This document shows positions 46,921 through 60,235 of a stretch of DNA of 64,000 bases, piece after piece; position 1 is the stretch's first letter, and each line of letters begins with the position of its first letter. Origin of the DNA: Aselliscus stoliczkanus. Its lineage: Eukaryota; Chordata; Mammalia; Chiroptera; Hipposideridae. The stretch lies in assembly GCA_033961575.1 (NCBI GenBank), contig CM066740.1, positions 63,061,213 through 63,125,212 on the forward strand, written 5' to 3'. The position numbers and the translations under genes were made by a program. The notes under the pieces were generated by a model. It was not told the DNA's origin. It searched no databases and was given only the letters and a program-made list of their open reading frames with translations.

Positions 46921-48664
46921 GATGCTGTCTCCCAGTCCTGGCCAGCTGGCCTTATATAGTAGGTGCCCTGTGGGGCCCTGGCACAGTCCTCCTGGTCACC
47001 TGCTCCAGGAGTGTCCCTTGAGTGGGTTGTGTGTGCCCTCCTATTATAGTTGAGCCTTGACTGCTATTGGCAAGGCAATGGTCAGATTGATCCTTAGGTT
47101 GATTGGTTGTGCAGTTTGGCCACATCCACAGCTTATGGGCTGCTGGGGAGGGAGGGTTTACTCTACTGAGTGGGATTCACCCCAGTGGGCTCTCGTTCCT
47201 GTTGAGACTACCCTTTGTGTATGCCACTTATGGGGCTTGTTGAGAAGTTCTCTGCAGTGGTCTAATGCCAATCTCCATTCAATTAAGTTACATACACTGG
47301 CATTCAAGTATGTTGATTCTGGGGTCTCTTGGGAGGGGCTCCAGTGCAGGCTCAGGTCACCCCATCCCTATAACTAGCAGAGGACTTCCTGGTAGGAGCT
47401 ACAAAGTGATCTGGGGTTGTTCACTGCATGTACTAAATCTGGAGGTATGTGAGAGAGACCGTGCTGTGAACTGAGGATGGTTACCACCAGTACCCAGCCT
47501 AGAGTAGCTCCGCAAAAAGCCAGGACAGCCTAAAGCCAGCTGCCACCTGCATCCTCCTGTAAGGTTCAGTCACTGATAAAGCCTCATGTGGTACAGATTC
47601 GGGTGAAGTGGGGTCTCCAGCAGTCATCAGAGTGGGAAAAATTGTGGTCATCAAATTAATGTAGATTCTGGTTTGGTACTAGTGTTGAGCCTGGAGCTAC
47701 TCAGCAAAAGTCTCAGAGCACACTAAGTCCAGGGCTGCTGACCTGGAGTCTGCAGACCACTCGCAGTTGTCCAAGAAAGAGTGCAATGTGGGCATGGCTG
47801 GCTGCTCGCTGGGAAAGTGCCTCAGGAACTGAGTGAATTGGGTGGGGCAGGGTTCCAGGGAGTCGCCAGGGTGGAAGAAGCAGAGCTCACCAAATCAATT
47901 CAGATTCAGATTTGTCTGTATTGGGAGAGTGCTCAACACAGGAAAGATGGTGCCCACCTGCTGGCTACATGGGAGGACCCTACACATGGAAAATGGCAAC
48001 TGTTCCTCCAGTTTTCACCTCAAAGCCACACAATTTAGTCTCTCTCCGTATGTCTCTGACACCTTCTCTATTACCATCTCTCTGCCAGAGCCCAGGGTGA
48101 GTGCCTGCAAGCAAGTCTGTGTGATGGCCCTTTAAGAAGATGTCTGGGTTTCCTGCAGCCTTCCATCCCACCCAAACGGTCAGAATCCCCACTGTTTTTC
48201 ACAGCCAGAAGTTGTGGGGGTTCCTCTTCCCAGCACCAGTACTGTGGGCTGGGGAGCCTGGTGTGGGGTTGGGGACTCTCGCTCCTCCAGTAGGGGGGAA
48301 CTTGGTGGCCAAGATATCCCTCCCTCTTCTCAACCACCATCTGTTAAGTGTGGGGCCACCTCTGTCCCTCCTACCAATCTCAACGTGGCTTCTTCTTTAT
48401 ATCCTTAATTATAAAATTTCTGTTAAGCGAAACTTCAGATGGTTCTCCAGGTTGATCGTTCTAAAATTTTTGTAATTTTAATGTGTTCATGGAAGAACAC
48501 AGGCCCAGTGTTTATCTTCTCCATCATTTTGGACCTTTCAGGTCCCAACTGCTCTTTTATACAACTACATTTAAGTGATCCAAGATATCCATGAGTCAAT
48601 CTTATGTTTAAAATTCACAGACTAGTTTGCTTGACAATATGCGTCCCTATAGTTCATAAAATCT

Positions 48665-48905
48665 GGAAAAGAGGTGGTGTGTAGCAGAGAAAGTATGGGC
48701 TTTGGTGTCAGATAGACTGATGTCATATGAATCTGGGCTTTACCATTTACATACCTTCTGACTCTGGTGAGTGTCAATTTCTTCATTTAAAATATGGGGA
48801 TAATGGTACATATCTTGTAGGTTGGTCATGAGGGTAAGAGATAAATTATGAGACACTGACATTCAATTATGTCACGTACACTGGCATTCAATAAATGTAG
48901 CTACT
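48665..48905 (+). mobile_element. MIR SINE
   Basis: It is a fairly complete copy: GTATGGGCTTTGGTGTCAGA, GAATCTGGGCTTTACCATTT, CAATTTCTTCATTTAAAATA, TGGGGATAATGGTACATATC and a terminal CATTCAATAAATGTAGCTAC. Confidence 0.85.
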
Positions 48906-49994
48906 ATGCTTATCATCCTAAGTTGTGTTTTATCCAGTTTTTGCCTGCCCTCATCAAAAATGAGGAACTTGGCACAGTCCACTGGGTGAGCCCACTCCAA
49001 ATACTTGGATGACTGTTTCATCACCACCATCTTCTCATTTACAGATTAAATAGTGTTATTTCTTATTTCCCACCCTTTGGCTATCTTGTGGTTTTCCTTA
49101 AACACATTTCAAGTACGTGAAGTCCCTCTTAAATTGTCCTCCAAGAAAAAGACCATGGTAAGGGCCTTCTATACTTAGGAAGAACAAATAAGTAACCTCT
49201 TTAGAAAAGAATAAACCCATATCCCCACTGACGTTTAGCAAACAAAGATATAGGATGCCCAGTTAGATTTGAATCTCAGATAAACAATGTATGAGTTTTC
49301 TTAGTAAAAGTATGTCCCATAATGTATTTTACGTGACAATCCCAGTTGTAAGCAAATAGAGAAAAATAAAGGTACAATCACCCTTTTTACCAACAGAACT
49401 CTGGTTGAAAAGATTTTGGCTGAACCTAATTATCTGTTGGGGTAAAACAGTATTTTAAAGGTTTTTGTAATACGTGCTGCAAAACTGCATACAATGCTGC
49501 TCCTGTTGTTGTTTTGTTGCTGTGTGTCTAAAACATGCTGTTTTTAAAGTGATTATCAAGGTAATCTGTTCCTAACAGGTGGTTTTAAATATCATGTGAA
49601 GGTATAACTATGTGAAAGGGAGTAAAGATTCTTTTCTTTTTTTTTTACTAAAAATCAAGGAAAAGATTGTGTGCTTGTGTAGAAAAATTGTTCTGTATAT
49701 GGAAACTTTTCACTGACATGAAATTTTTGAAAAAAAAATTCTTAGATTGATGCATAGTTTATTTATAATAAACAAGGTTATTAAAAATTCAAACATAGTT
49801 GGCTATAGGAGAAAACAAGTTAAACATGTTAGAGGAATAATTTTCATGTGTTATAATTAATGTTTCTAGGGGTTCCTCTAAACACTGATTCTTGATTATT
49901 ACACAGATGTTGTTTCTTTGAATGAGACCAAAATAGTGCTTTTATTCAGATGCTTATCTAATATTGCATCCTTTCTTCTTCCAATAAACATTTT

Positions 49995-50096
49995 TTTTTT
50001 TTTGAGGGCCGTGTCACTGGCCCTCATAGGTGGGACCTGAACCGGGGCCGCTGGCTTCCCAAGCCAGCACTTAACACTGTGCCACTCGGCCGGCCC
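49995..50096 (-). mobile_element. tRNA-derived SINE, short form with A tail
   Basis: On the minus strand it starts GGGCCGGCCGAGTGGCACAG and ends CCAGTGACACGGCCCTC, then a poly-A. The perfect 14-bp duplication CCAATAAACATTTT is at 49981-49994 and 50097-50110. Confidence 0.9.
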
Positions 50097-51746
50097 CCAA
50101 TAAACATTTTAAAAGTTGAAAATGACTGAATCATAGCACAAGGAAAAGCCAACTATGCATTTTCCACTTGTAACATGTGATTGAGATCATTGTCCAACTC
50201 TGCTGTAGTAAGAGTAAAGATAAAAAGAATAGAATTCCATTATATTTTCAAGTTTATCCCTCATGCATTCATAATTTGTTAGTAAACATCTTTGTTCTTT
50301 TAAGGATGGCTGAAAGTATTCAACTTCTGGGAAAGAAGAATAAATGGACATTTGTTTTATCATTGTGCATATTGTAAAAAGTCCTATTCAGAAAGCATAT
50401 TGAAGTCAGAGTTCTGATTGATGGACAGGCTTTTGTCCCATTAATATGTTGCAGGGCAGGCAAGAATGTTCCACTGCTCTTGAAAATGTGAAGACTGAAC
50501 TTTCAATATTAAGAGAGTGCTAACAAGCTTGAAATCCTTTAAAAATATTTTTCAGCTCAATGGATAGATGTAATTTTATAGTTCAGATTGTGCAGAAGTA
50601 CTACCAGATTTTGCTCAATTAGTCCAGGAACACTGAATAATATGAATCTGTAAATCACATCTGACAAACATCTAAGTACGTAAGTTAAAGTAAGTCTAGC
50701 AACTTCTTCCAGTTGCATTCAAATACAGGGTTTGAATAGGTTAAACCTCACTGAAACCATCAGAATGTGAACCACTAAAAGGAGACAAGTTGGACAGGAA
50801 GCTGGTACATTACTCATTAATGAATCAGATATTTCCCTCACTCCATGTTTGAAAATGTCCTTGCATAAGTCATGGTAAATTCCAAATGTGGGAAATTGTG
50901 TTCAGGATTGGGTTTATATAACTGATCAATCTCCTTTGGTGTTACCTAAAACAGAAATCAAATGGTTTCAGAGGAATGCTAATGGAGAGTGGACCCCATT
51001 CTTGTCATGGTGGCTGTTATGTAAAGAGAAAGCAACATCCAGGGAAAGAGAGACAAAGGGGAGAGGTCTGACTGTGCCACAGGCCAGTCCCTGACCCTGA
51101 AACAGAGTGGTCAAATATGGTGGGTGTTCTCCTGTAACACCACTTTCACTTAGTTTTTAGAGTCTGTCTGAATTTTATTTGGCTCATACCTGAGAACTTT
51201 TCTTGAAAAATCAAAGTTAGCAAGTAGACTCTCTGGCAATGGAATGAGCTAGGAACCTTTTTCAAAGTGAATTTTGTCAGTATATTACATTTTCTTTTTC
51301 AGGCAAGGGAGAAAAAAAAAACTTTTAGAAATCATGAAAATACTGTGAATGGAAGGAAAGCCAAACCTAGCCATGTTTTTGTAAAGATGTGAACTCCCTG
51401 GGTGAATATAATGCAATTCTAACAGTGTTGACAGAAAATTTTAAAGCATATATATCACTATGTTGAGATCAGTAGTAATCAGAGAATAAAGAACCAAACC
51501 AAAACTTTCTACAAAAATCTTAAATACTTTTAAATGAACAGAGAATGGCAAACAAAGCTATCCTAATAAAAATAGAACAGTACAGAAAAATAAGTACTTA
51601 AGTACAGTATCCAATTTCTAAAACTCAGTAAACACTATGGATCCTTGAAAAATCAATAAACCAAAAAGTTAGGACACTTTAAAAAAAACTATACTCAGAA
51701 TCGGATTTACATAACTGATCAATTCAAGGAAAGATAATTCAGGCAG

Positions 51747-51748
<2 letters not shown>

Positions 51749-51794
<46 letters not shown>
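51749..51794. repeat. GT dinucleotide microsatellite
   Basis: About 23 GT units in an uninterrupted run. Confidence 0.97.
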
Positions 51795-51797
<3 letters not shown>

Positions 51798-51909
51798 ACC
51801 TATGTGTGTTTGAGGGAGAGAAGAGAGAAACAGAAAGAGAGAGGATGAGATGTTTATAAATAAGTTTTCAACCAGATAGGTGTTGCCCAGGGGCTAGCAG
51901 TCCCAGCCA

Positions 51910-52480
51910 CCTGCCCCACTGCATTCCAGGTGGTGCTGTAAAGATGGCTGGACATGCCTGGAGGAGCACAGAGGGAAGAAGACCTAACTGGCAGACAGAG
52001 GCGGGGCTGAGCATTTCAGACTGGAGATATTACTTTAGTTTGGGTTTGCTGGACAAGCTGGAGTTGCTCAGGCACAGCAGAGGCAGAGGACAGACAGTCT
52101 GGACAGAGGACCCCCACACAAGAACCTTGGGAGAACATGCAGGGCTGTTCAGGAAGCTGTAACAAGGACAGAAGCTGTGTGCACTGGACTGGGTTTGGAT
52201 GAAGTGGGGAGGTGAGGCTGGGGCCACATCACAGCAAGCTGTGTATGTTCTGTTGAGGGTCTGCACCTCACCTGTAAAGGTGAGTCACTGGAAGGTTTTA
52301 AGCAGGAGATGGAAATCGGCGTATTTGTATCTATAATTAGAAAATGTTGTGACAGTATGGAAGCGGATTGGAGTGTGAAGGAGCTAGATGCCAGAAGACA
52401 TGACAGAATCTGGTCACTGCATCTGTCCAGACAACAAAGGATGAAGATTAGGAACAGACTGAAGATTCATCACCACCGAA
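51910..52480 (-). mobile_element. L2 LINE internal part, inverse orientation
   Basis: GGAAGGTTTTAAGCAGGAGA near 52290 and the upstream AGGTGAGGCTGGGGCCACAT are the inverse of well-known L2 segments near the end of ORF2. Decayed but ordered. Confidence 0.65.
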
Positions 52481-52589
52481 GTCCAGAAATCCATACCTCA
52501 AGCATCAGCTGTGTACGTCCAACAGATATTTTGAGACTAAATTTGACATGTATTTATTGAGACCCTTCTTGCCTGGATTCCTAAAACAG

Positions 52590-53180
52590 CTTCCTACCTG
52601 GTCTTCCCTCCCCATTCTTGCCCCTGGTCTTCTGTTACTCAGTGTACCAGAAAATGACACAAGGTACCACAATCTGATTATGTTATTTTTTGTTTAAAAA
52701 CTATCCAATTTCTTAGCACATCTAAAGAGCCAGGTATGATTTGGCTTCTGCTTAACTCTCCAGCCTTGCCTCTTGCCATCAACCCCATAGAAATCTGGCT
52801 CTAACCACCCTGCCCTTCTTCACGTTGTTGAAGCCAGCCATGTGCACCCCGACTCTGGGTCTCAGCACATGTGTATCCCTCTTTATGGACACTCTTGCTC
52901 TAACCTTCATCTGATTAACTTGTACTCTCTCTTCAAGTCTCACCTTAGGGAACACTTCTTTTAGGAAGCATTCTCTGATGCCCCTCTTACCCTCTGCTAA
53001 GAAATTAGGAACTCTCCAATGTGCTCATACATCAAACCTGCCTACTCCTTATCTAGACATTACCATGTTGTGTTATAATTTACTCAGGTGTATCTCCCAC
53101 TAGACTGTAAATTTTCAGCCCCTAGCAGAGTGCCATCACATGACAGTTGGTAAAAATTTGTTGAAGAATGGATAATGGAA
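52590..53180 (+). mobile_element. L2 LINE 3' half
   Basis: The plus-strand order fits L2: TGGTCTTCCCTCCCCATTCT, TGATTATGTTATTTTTTGTT, CAGGTATGATTTGGCTTCTG, TTCTTTTAGGAAGCATTCTC, CACTAGACTGTAAATTTTCA and AATTTGTTGAAGAATGG. It lies between two inverse-oriented L2 stretches. Confidence 0.75.
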
Positions 53181-53189
53181 TGAGTTAAT

Positions 53190-54330
53190 ACATGACAAAA
53201 TGATCCTGAACAAAGACTCTCGAGGTATGGATATGACAGAAAGGAAGGATGAGATGAGCAAGATATTAGAGAGAGAAAATTTGTGAGACAATGATTCAAC
53301 ATGGATTTTGTCTATAAAGGAGACTGAGAAGTCAAAGATGGCTAAAAATGTCTAACCTGAGTGTCATAAATGGTTAGGAAGACAGGCAAAGAAGAGTATA
53401 GGAGCAAAAAATGGTAGGTCAGTTAATAACTCTGAGGTAGCTGTTGGTCATTTGAGTAGAAATGCTTATAAGGTAGCTAATAACATTGGCATTGTGGTTG
53501 GAGTAAAGAGGGAGTCAGAGATACAATTTGTGAACCACTGGTCCGTCAGTGTATCTGAAGTCACACAGGTAAGTGAGATCACCCATGGACAAGTTCAGTA
53601 AGTAGAAAGGAGGGGTTCAGAATCTACCCTTTATATTCTAAAGGTAAAACGCTTGAGTGATATTTCAGAAACGTAAGAAGAAATTTCAGTAAGGGAAGAG
53701 CAAGATGTATAGTATCAAATTTCAGAGGGGTCAAGTGTGATAAAAAGAATCAGTCATATTTGGCAATGAGGAGGTTACTGGTGACTACAATGAGGACACT
53801 TTCTTGGGAGTGTAGCACAGACTGCTTGAATTGAATGAGGTAAGAAACACATAGGAGTAGAGAAAAAGAGTTAGAAATTTATTTTCAAGAATTCTTAAAG
53901 GATATGGCAGAAATAGGAGTGAATACTTAAGGTAGTTGTGTATTAAGGATCCTATCAGGATATTGGGCATATGTGTTTTATTTCTTTCTAAAAGAAGAAG
54001 TTGAGTAAGGGCTGAATGAAAACAGGTGAGAGAGATTTCAAAAGATGGGAAGGGTTGGTAGGAAGGTGGGATAAATGGAGCAAAGTGCCAGAAAATATGG
54101 GAAAGAATGGAATCAAGACCAGAGGTTAAAAAGACCATTTCATCATTTGAGACAGAAGCAGGGATGTAACAATGGGTGTCATGGAGACCACTTTGGCTTC
54201 TGATTACTCTCTAAACTATAAAGGAAGATGTCATGCTGAAAATGAGGGGAGCCAAAGAGGTTCAAGAACTTGAGAGAATGGTGAAGTTTGCAATCACTGT
54301 AATGGGAAAAGGGCAAATGGAAAATGACCA
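53190..54330 (-). mobile_element. Probable L2 LINE coding part, decayed, inverse orientation
   Basis: The purine-rich text with GGAAGGATGAGATGAGCAAG and GACAATGAGGACACTTTC-like stretches resembles antisense L2. The frame is destroyed and boundaries are approximate. Confidence 0.4.
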
Positions 54331-57300
54331 AACAAGAATACAAGTTTGATTGAGGCAAAACTCATCCTAATGTCCATTTTCATTGAGTGTCTAAGGAGTC
54401 CTCAAGGTAGATTTGGGAATTAAATGGTTCCAGAACCATGACCTCTGTAGTAAAATCCTTGTAATGTTTATATAATTCAACAGATCTATAAGTCTTTATT
54501 AAGAGGAAATGCCAGGATTTGATTGTTTTTATTTCAAAATGAGGTTTATTGAAATCAGCAAGGAAAAACTTCAGGGGAAAGAAAAACACATTGAAATAGA
54601 TATTCTGCTCTTTTCAATAAAACCAACAGTCTAAATGTGCTAAACAAATGAATCAGATATAATGATCATCTAACTCTGAAAATTAAAACTCATTTAGGAA
54701 TTGTGAGGGGTTCTTGATCCCAAATACCAATCTAGTTATTCATTCAAAATCTTTAATAACATTTGGAAAGTAATTAATCAACTCATGACACTGATTCAAG
54801 GGCTGTCGCCTTTCACTGTTGTTAATGAAACTGTCTGGGGTTTTATCTGCACTTTTCTGGTGATTTAAAGAACTTTTTGTGTGTGTGTGTGTAAGCTCTT
54901 TGAAGACCAGAAGAATGTTTAAAATCATTGGACCTTGATGTGCAGATCTCACTCAACAATCGAAGTGTGTGTTAGTGAGACCGAAATAAAATTTAGAAGT
55001 ATCTTAATTCTCACATGACAGAAAGTGAATGTTTTTTTCTGTCCAAAATGCATATTCATTTCTGTTGGGGGAAGCTTTTTCTGTCAACAAACTTTGCTTT
55101 GGCTGATTTTTTATGTAATTCAGCAGAACTTAAAATATGTATTGCACTCTTTTACCTTCAATTAAAAATAAACAGCTAGGGTAATATTTGAAGCGCAAAG
55201 GTTTACATGGGCTCTAAATGATTCCATTTGTCTGCTCTCTTTGTGTTAACTAGACGGTAGTCGGGTCACAAGCTCACTTTGGATGGACAGCCCAGTAGGA
55301 TCTGGAGGGACTCTGCCTGAACGTGAGTCCAGAGTGAGGTGACAGCTGCTCACCTAAGACTGTCAGAGGAGCCAAAAGACAGAAGTGAAGTCAGGCCCTG
55401 ACATGAGCTTTCCTCAAATCTTCAGACCACTGTCTGAGTTTGTATTTAGAACATGACAAAATATATGACAATTCCTTCGCACGCTCCAGCACGAACTCTG
55501 TATAATCAAGGCCCAAAGAAATGGCCTCAAGATAATATGCACATGACAAGCTAATATGAAAAGTTAGCATCCACAGGAGACGATATCCCAAAGGAAAGTA
55601 AATGTGGATAGTTTTTAGGGATACAACTTTAGGTCCCAACAGTAATAGATGCATTATAATGCGCTGATATGCTAGAAAATTTTAGTCATGAAAATGGTGT
55701 AAAACATTTATAAGTTTGCTTTTTTTAAATACTATGATTTCCTCTGAGAATGTGGAATTTCATTTACAGTATTTGTGAGTAGCTAACAGAGGACTTAGGA
55801 CACACCTCGGACACTCAGAATGAAAGGTCTTCCTGCTTCTGCCACATATCCCTGCTATTCTTACTGGTGGCTGAGGGTAGGCTAAGAGGCCTGATGTCAG
55901 ACAGGACAGATGGTAGTCTAGCTCTTACCAGAATCAGACCATGTGTGACAGTTGGGGGAAGTTTCGATTTTGCTTATCACGTACCCTACTGTTTTCCTGT
56001 GCGCTTCCCTTGATTCTGCACTCAGTTTTTACCTGATTTTTCCTATTCGGAAGCAGCAGTCTGATTCCTAATGAACTCTCTTCATGACTTGCAATGCAGC
56101 CCACCCATGACTCTTTCAGTGCATCCACCCCCCTCACTCCTCCCTCAACCTCACAGATCCAATATTGTCAAAACCTTACGGTCTCCTTCATTATCTAGTG
56201 TCTATATCTGTGGCATGAGAGTTATCTCCAAAAATTTCTTAAATTGAACTACATTTTTCCAAAAGTACAAATATAGAAGCATTTGACTAATTGAAGTTAA
56301 AATCATCTAAAGATGAATGTGTAAAAACACATTAATAGATGATTATTACTAATGTTTTGGCTAACCACTGAAATAAAAATTAAGCATGTCAAAATTATAT
56401 AAATAAGTTACTCCTTACACAGTGCTATCTATAACTAAATTTCAAAGCAAGTTTTAATGATGATATATGAACCTTCAGGTTCACCCAAGAGAACCTCCAT
56501 TTCGAGACCATAATAACACAATTTCCTTTATCTCCTCACCAAGATATAAGAAACTGCCAAATTCTGGTACCCCAGTGTTGCACAGAAACAAGACACTTTT
56601 GATCATGAAAGGTTTTCTGGGGACCAAATGTGATGAGCAGTTAGAAATTCAGATGATATCAAAAAGATCTTAATGCTCATGTTTCAGCACGATGCCTTCT
56701 AAATTCTTTTTCTTTTAGACAGAAGGAGTTGCTGTTTCCATCAATGGAGATGCTGTTTCCATCAATACTCTCTCTATATAGCCATCAATACTCTATAGTC
56801 ATGGGCATTTGAAATGCACTTAAAGTTACATATTTGAGCCAAGTCAATATGGAAAGTCTAGTTACTCACAAACAGGAAATCTAACTACAGTAAGAAGGTG
56901 TTTTTCTCCACACAATAGAGTTTAAAGATGTGTCATCTACGGAATTTGGAGCAAAACCCAACACCAGTGTTATTGTTGAGTATCCGTCTCTCCCCTCCTA
57001 TATTAGGGCAACTTATGATTACAGCATTATGTTTTCTAAGCCTGTTTGAACTTGCTGCTTTTGTGTATAGATACAAATGACCTGCCCTTTTCTGTACATA
57101 GCTTTCAATCAGTAAGCATGTTAAGGTGGGAGGAAGGATGGCAGGAACGGTAAAAGTGAAAAGAAAAATCAATTTTCAGAAAGCACATGGTAACAACTGA
57201 ATACTTAATCAAATTAGCCTAGAAATTCCTTTCTACTTTCAGCACTCTGTGCAAGGCAGTTGCTTCATGGTACAGAATGAATTTCAATAAATGTCATATA

Positions 57301-57439
57301 TTTAGTTAGATGGCTTATTTAAAAAATTTGTTGAACCAGGTCACTGACTCAGAATGACTCTCCTTCCAAGACATGACAGATGGATATTGATATTGACTAG
57401 AAAGATTGACATTAGCTGGGCAGAAGAAAAAGTCATTCG

Positions 57440-57500
57440 TTTAATATTCAAAGACATATATACTGAGTACCTACTATGTGCTAGGATAAAATTATAATAA
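57440..57500 (-). mobile_element. L2 3' end fragment, inverse orientation
   Basis: TATACTGAGTACCTACTATG and TGTGCTAGG are the inverse of the L2 terminal segment. Very short. Confidence 0.5.
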
Positions 57501-59929
57501 ATATTTGGACTTTATTTTATATTACAATAGAAGGGGGACTTGTGCCAAAATAATTTCCTTGGGGTTAGTAAGGATTATAACGGAATACCACTGGTAAGCA
57601 AGGTCTTTAAAAGTACTTATATTTTTCACATTGCATCAGGAAAATGCATTAGTGCTCGTTCAAACATCCATTCTGTCATGGTTGCGGGATTTTAGACCTA
57701 ACTCAGATTTTTGAAGATGATGTTTACTGACCCTTAGTTAAAACCAACTTCCTATTTTTCTGGAACAAAAGGGGCCTTACATGGTTTCAAAGATTTCTTA
57801 GACATCAAAGAGCTTAGACAGACATGCAGTTTATGGGTAATAATTTAGGATTTAGTGAATCAAAAACACATGGATTAAATTTCTTTTAAAAGACCCCTAG
57901 GTTTAAATTTTAAGAGCTAAAATGTTGGTCTAAACACATGCGAGTCACAAGCAAAGCCAAAATTTATTTGTAAAGATAGTTTGAATTGTCTTATAGACCC
58001 GAAACTTGGTTGGGCTTTCCTTTCCCACATGATTAGGCCTCAAAGGAGAGAACCTGCTTTCTGCTAACCAAGTAACCCCCAGCTCTCTGTCTCTGACTTG
58101 TGAAAACCACTATGTTATTTCAAAGGTCTCCAGCTTTCAATGCTCTTCTTGAGATTTTCAATAACATATGAAAAACCAAAAACATCCCATAGTCTTATTG
58201 AACAATTGGGGTACTTATGAATTCCTCCAAGTCAATTCTTTTGTTTTAACATACAACTTTAAAATTGGGCCCGAGGTTCTAGGTGATGCCTCAGATTTCC
58301 AACTATCGGGAAACACAAGATCATTTCAAAACAGGAAAAGGCCACTGATCTTATTATGTGCGCTGTTTCATGATATATGATTATATTTGCATTTAAAACA
58401 GTAGGAAGAAATACAGCACATAATCTTCCGGTCTCACACAATAGCTTCCGGAAGGCACCAGCCTGGGCATTTCACTGAGTTTTCAGGATTAAAGGAAACA
58501 AGTTAGTGCACAACCTGTGGGCTTTTATTCCTTTGAAAAAATAGATCACAACACTGATCTTTTTTTTTTTTTTTAAAGGGCACTGGAAACCAATGCAGTG
58601 TGCGTGTTGAATTTCAATGGTAGAGGAATAACAACCGGTGAAGTTCAGGCAGCTCTAAAAAAAAAAAGAAAGAAACCAAGAAAGTGCCAGTATTCCGAAG
58701 AGAGAGTTTATTCTGAATGAGAATTTGGAAATGAAATACAACATCTACATATAAAGATATGATGAATTTAGGTTTCAGAAGGTGATTGCTTCAGTTTAAA
58801 GATGAAGTAGCTAGATTACCCATTTGAATACACATAGCTTGATAAAAAGTGTGTGGGCTGATGAGTTTAGAAAAATAAGTATATACCAATATACTATGAA
58901 ACACAAAATGTATTTTTCTTTTTTAAGTTGCTAGGTTAATGTTCCAGAGAGGAAAAAATATCTTGGAACTCTAAAAGATAAAACACTTTGCAGAAGTGGT
59001 CCTGGGGATCTTCGGCGATGTATGCTGCTGGATTCAACAGCACCTGATGGTCCCACAGGGGATCATGTGGCACGTACAGCCGTGTCCATGACTGCACACA
59101 CGACCAGCAGGAGCCAAATCTGGCTGGCACACATTTTGTCTCTCCCGCCACACAGTTTTAAAGATGCTGAGTCAACACATTAATATTGCGAGATTTCTAG
59201 CTCCTTCTGAAAATCTGAGAGACAACACCACGTGGGCACACATCATACACTGATTCTCACAGCAACTCTGGTGATGCCAAGCAAGTGCCCTCCGCGCTCG
59301 CCTTAGGTGGGGCTTTTTCTGAGCAGGTTGTTGGTCACTAGTGAAAAGGCTAGTTTACTCATTCAGAATAGCTGTTTGCAAATCTCGATACAGGATACAG
59401 ACAGGGCATAAGAAAGAAGGAAGAAAAGACAAAGAAAATCCAGCACAGTGGTTTCACACTGAAAGGAGTATTGAAGGAGAGTGAGAAAAGAAAGAAGAGT
59501 ACAGCAGGCAGAAGCTTATGCCATCAGCAATTGCCTCTCTTGCTGTCTCCAGGCTTATGCTATGGAAGAATCAGTGACAAAGGCTATGGACATTACTCTC
59601 AACAAATCCCACTGGGCCAAGCTCACAGCAGAGAAAGAAGGAAAATTGTCCAAAGGGAGCAATATTCCTGATCAAGAATAGAGTCTGGGGATGGGACCAG
59701 ACAAATGGAAGAAAATACCATGGGTTCTCTTCTTCTATACCCCATAAGCCAGGGGATGTGGGCCACAACTTCATCTTCAGTTACGTCCCAAAAAAACACC
59801 AGGGACCTCAGGTGCAGCACAAGTCCACAGAAAAGAAAATGAGAATGGCACTCCTGAGGGATGCAAAGTAGAAGCCCTGCTCCAAATAACCAGATGGGTG
59901 GCTTTCTTATCTCCTTCAGGCTGTAGCTC

Positions 59930-60235
59930 AAAAGCCACCTTTGATGTGAGCAGCTGTCTCTGACCCCACTACTGAATTTTTCAATCGCCACCCCATCCCC
60001 TCTTATCCTTGACAGTACCTACTCCCCTTCACCATGTTGTGCATCCTTTTAGCTCTTATCAGCACCTCCTATACAACACATTTTATTTACGTATTTTATT
60101 TATTGCTTGGCTTCCTCAATATAGAACAGAGCATCATAAGATCAGAGGATTTTGTGTATTTTATTCTCTTCTGCATTGCCTGAAACTGGAATTATGCCGA
60201 TAGGTGCACAACAAATTATCCTGAATGACTAAATC
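59930..60235 (+). mobile_element. L2 LINE 3' end
   Basis: The order fits L2: GCTCAAAAGCCACCTTTGAT, GCAGCTGTCTCTGACCCCAC, CTCTTATCAGCACCTCCTAT, TATTTATTGCTTGGCTTCC and a decayed terminus near CCTGAATGACTAAAT. Confidence 0.7.

Larger units (their letters stand above)
44730..48546 (-). mobile_element. L1 with both ends and target duplication, internal deletion of ORF2
   Basis: Read on the minus strand from 48546, the order is a GC-rich 5' UTR (to about 46920), ORF1 remnants (about 46920-46014), the start of ORF2 (to about 45780), a direct jump to the ORF2 C terminus (about 45770-45480) and a laurasiatherian-type 3' UTR ending in a poly-A at 44730. The 14-bp flanks AATTGCTCTTTTAT (44716-44729) and AACTGCTCTTTTAT (48547-48560) differ by one base, so the insertion has both original ends. 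About 3 kb of ORF2, including the reverse transcriptase, is gone. It lies in MET intron 1 in the same orientation as MET and cannot move. Confidence 0.88.

Noticed and set aside
47057..48475. Several open frames on both strands of 70-110 codons
   Set aside because: They lie in the GC-rich 5' UTR of the L1 element, which lacks stops by composition. No ORF of the L1 maps there.
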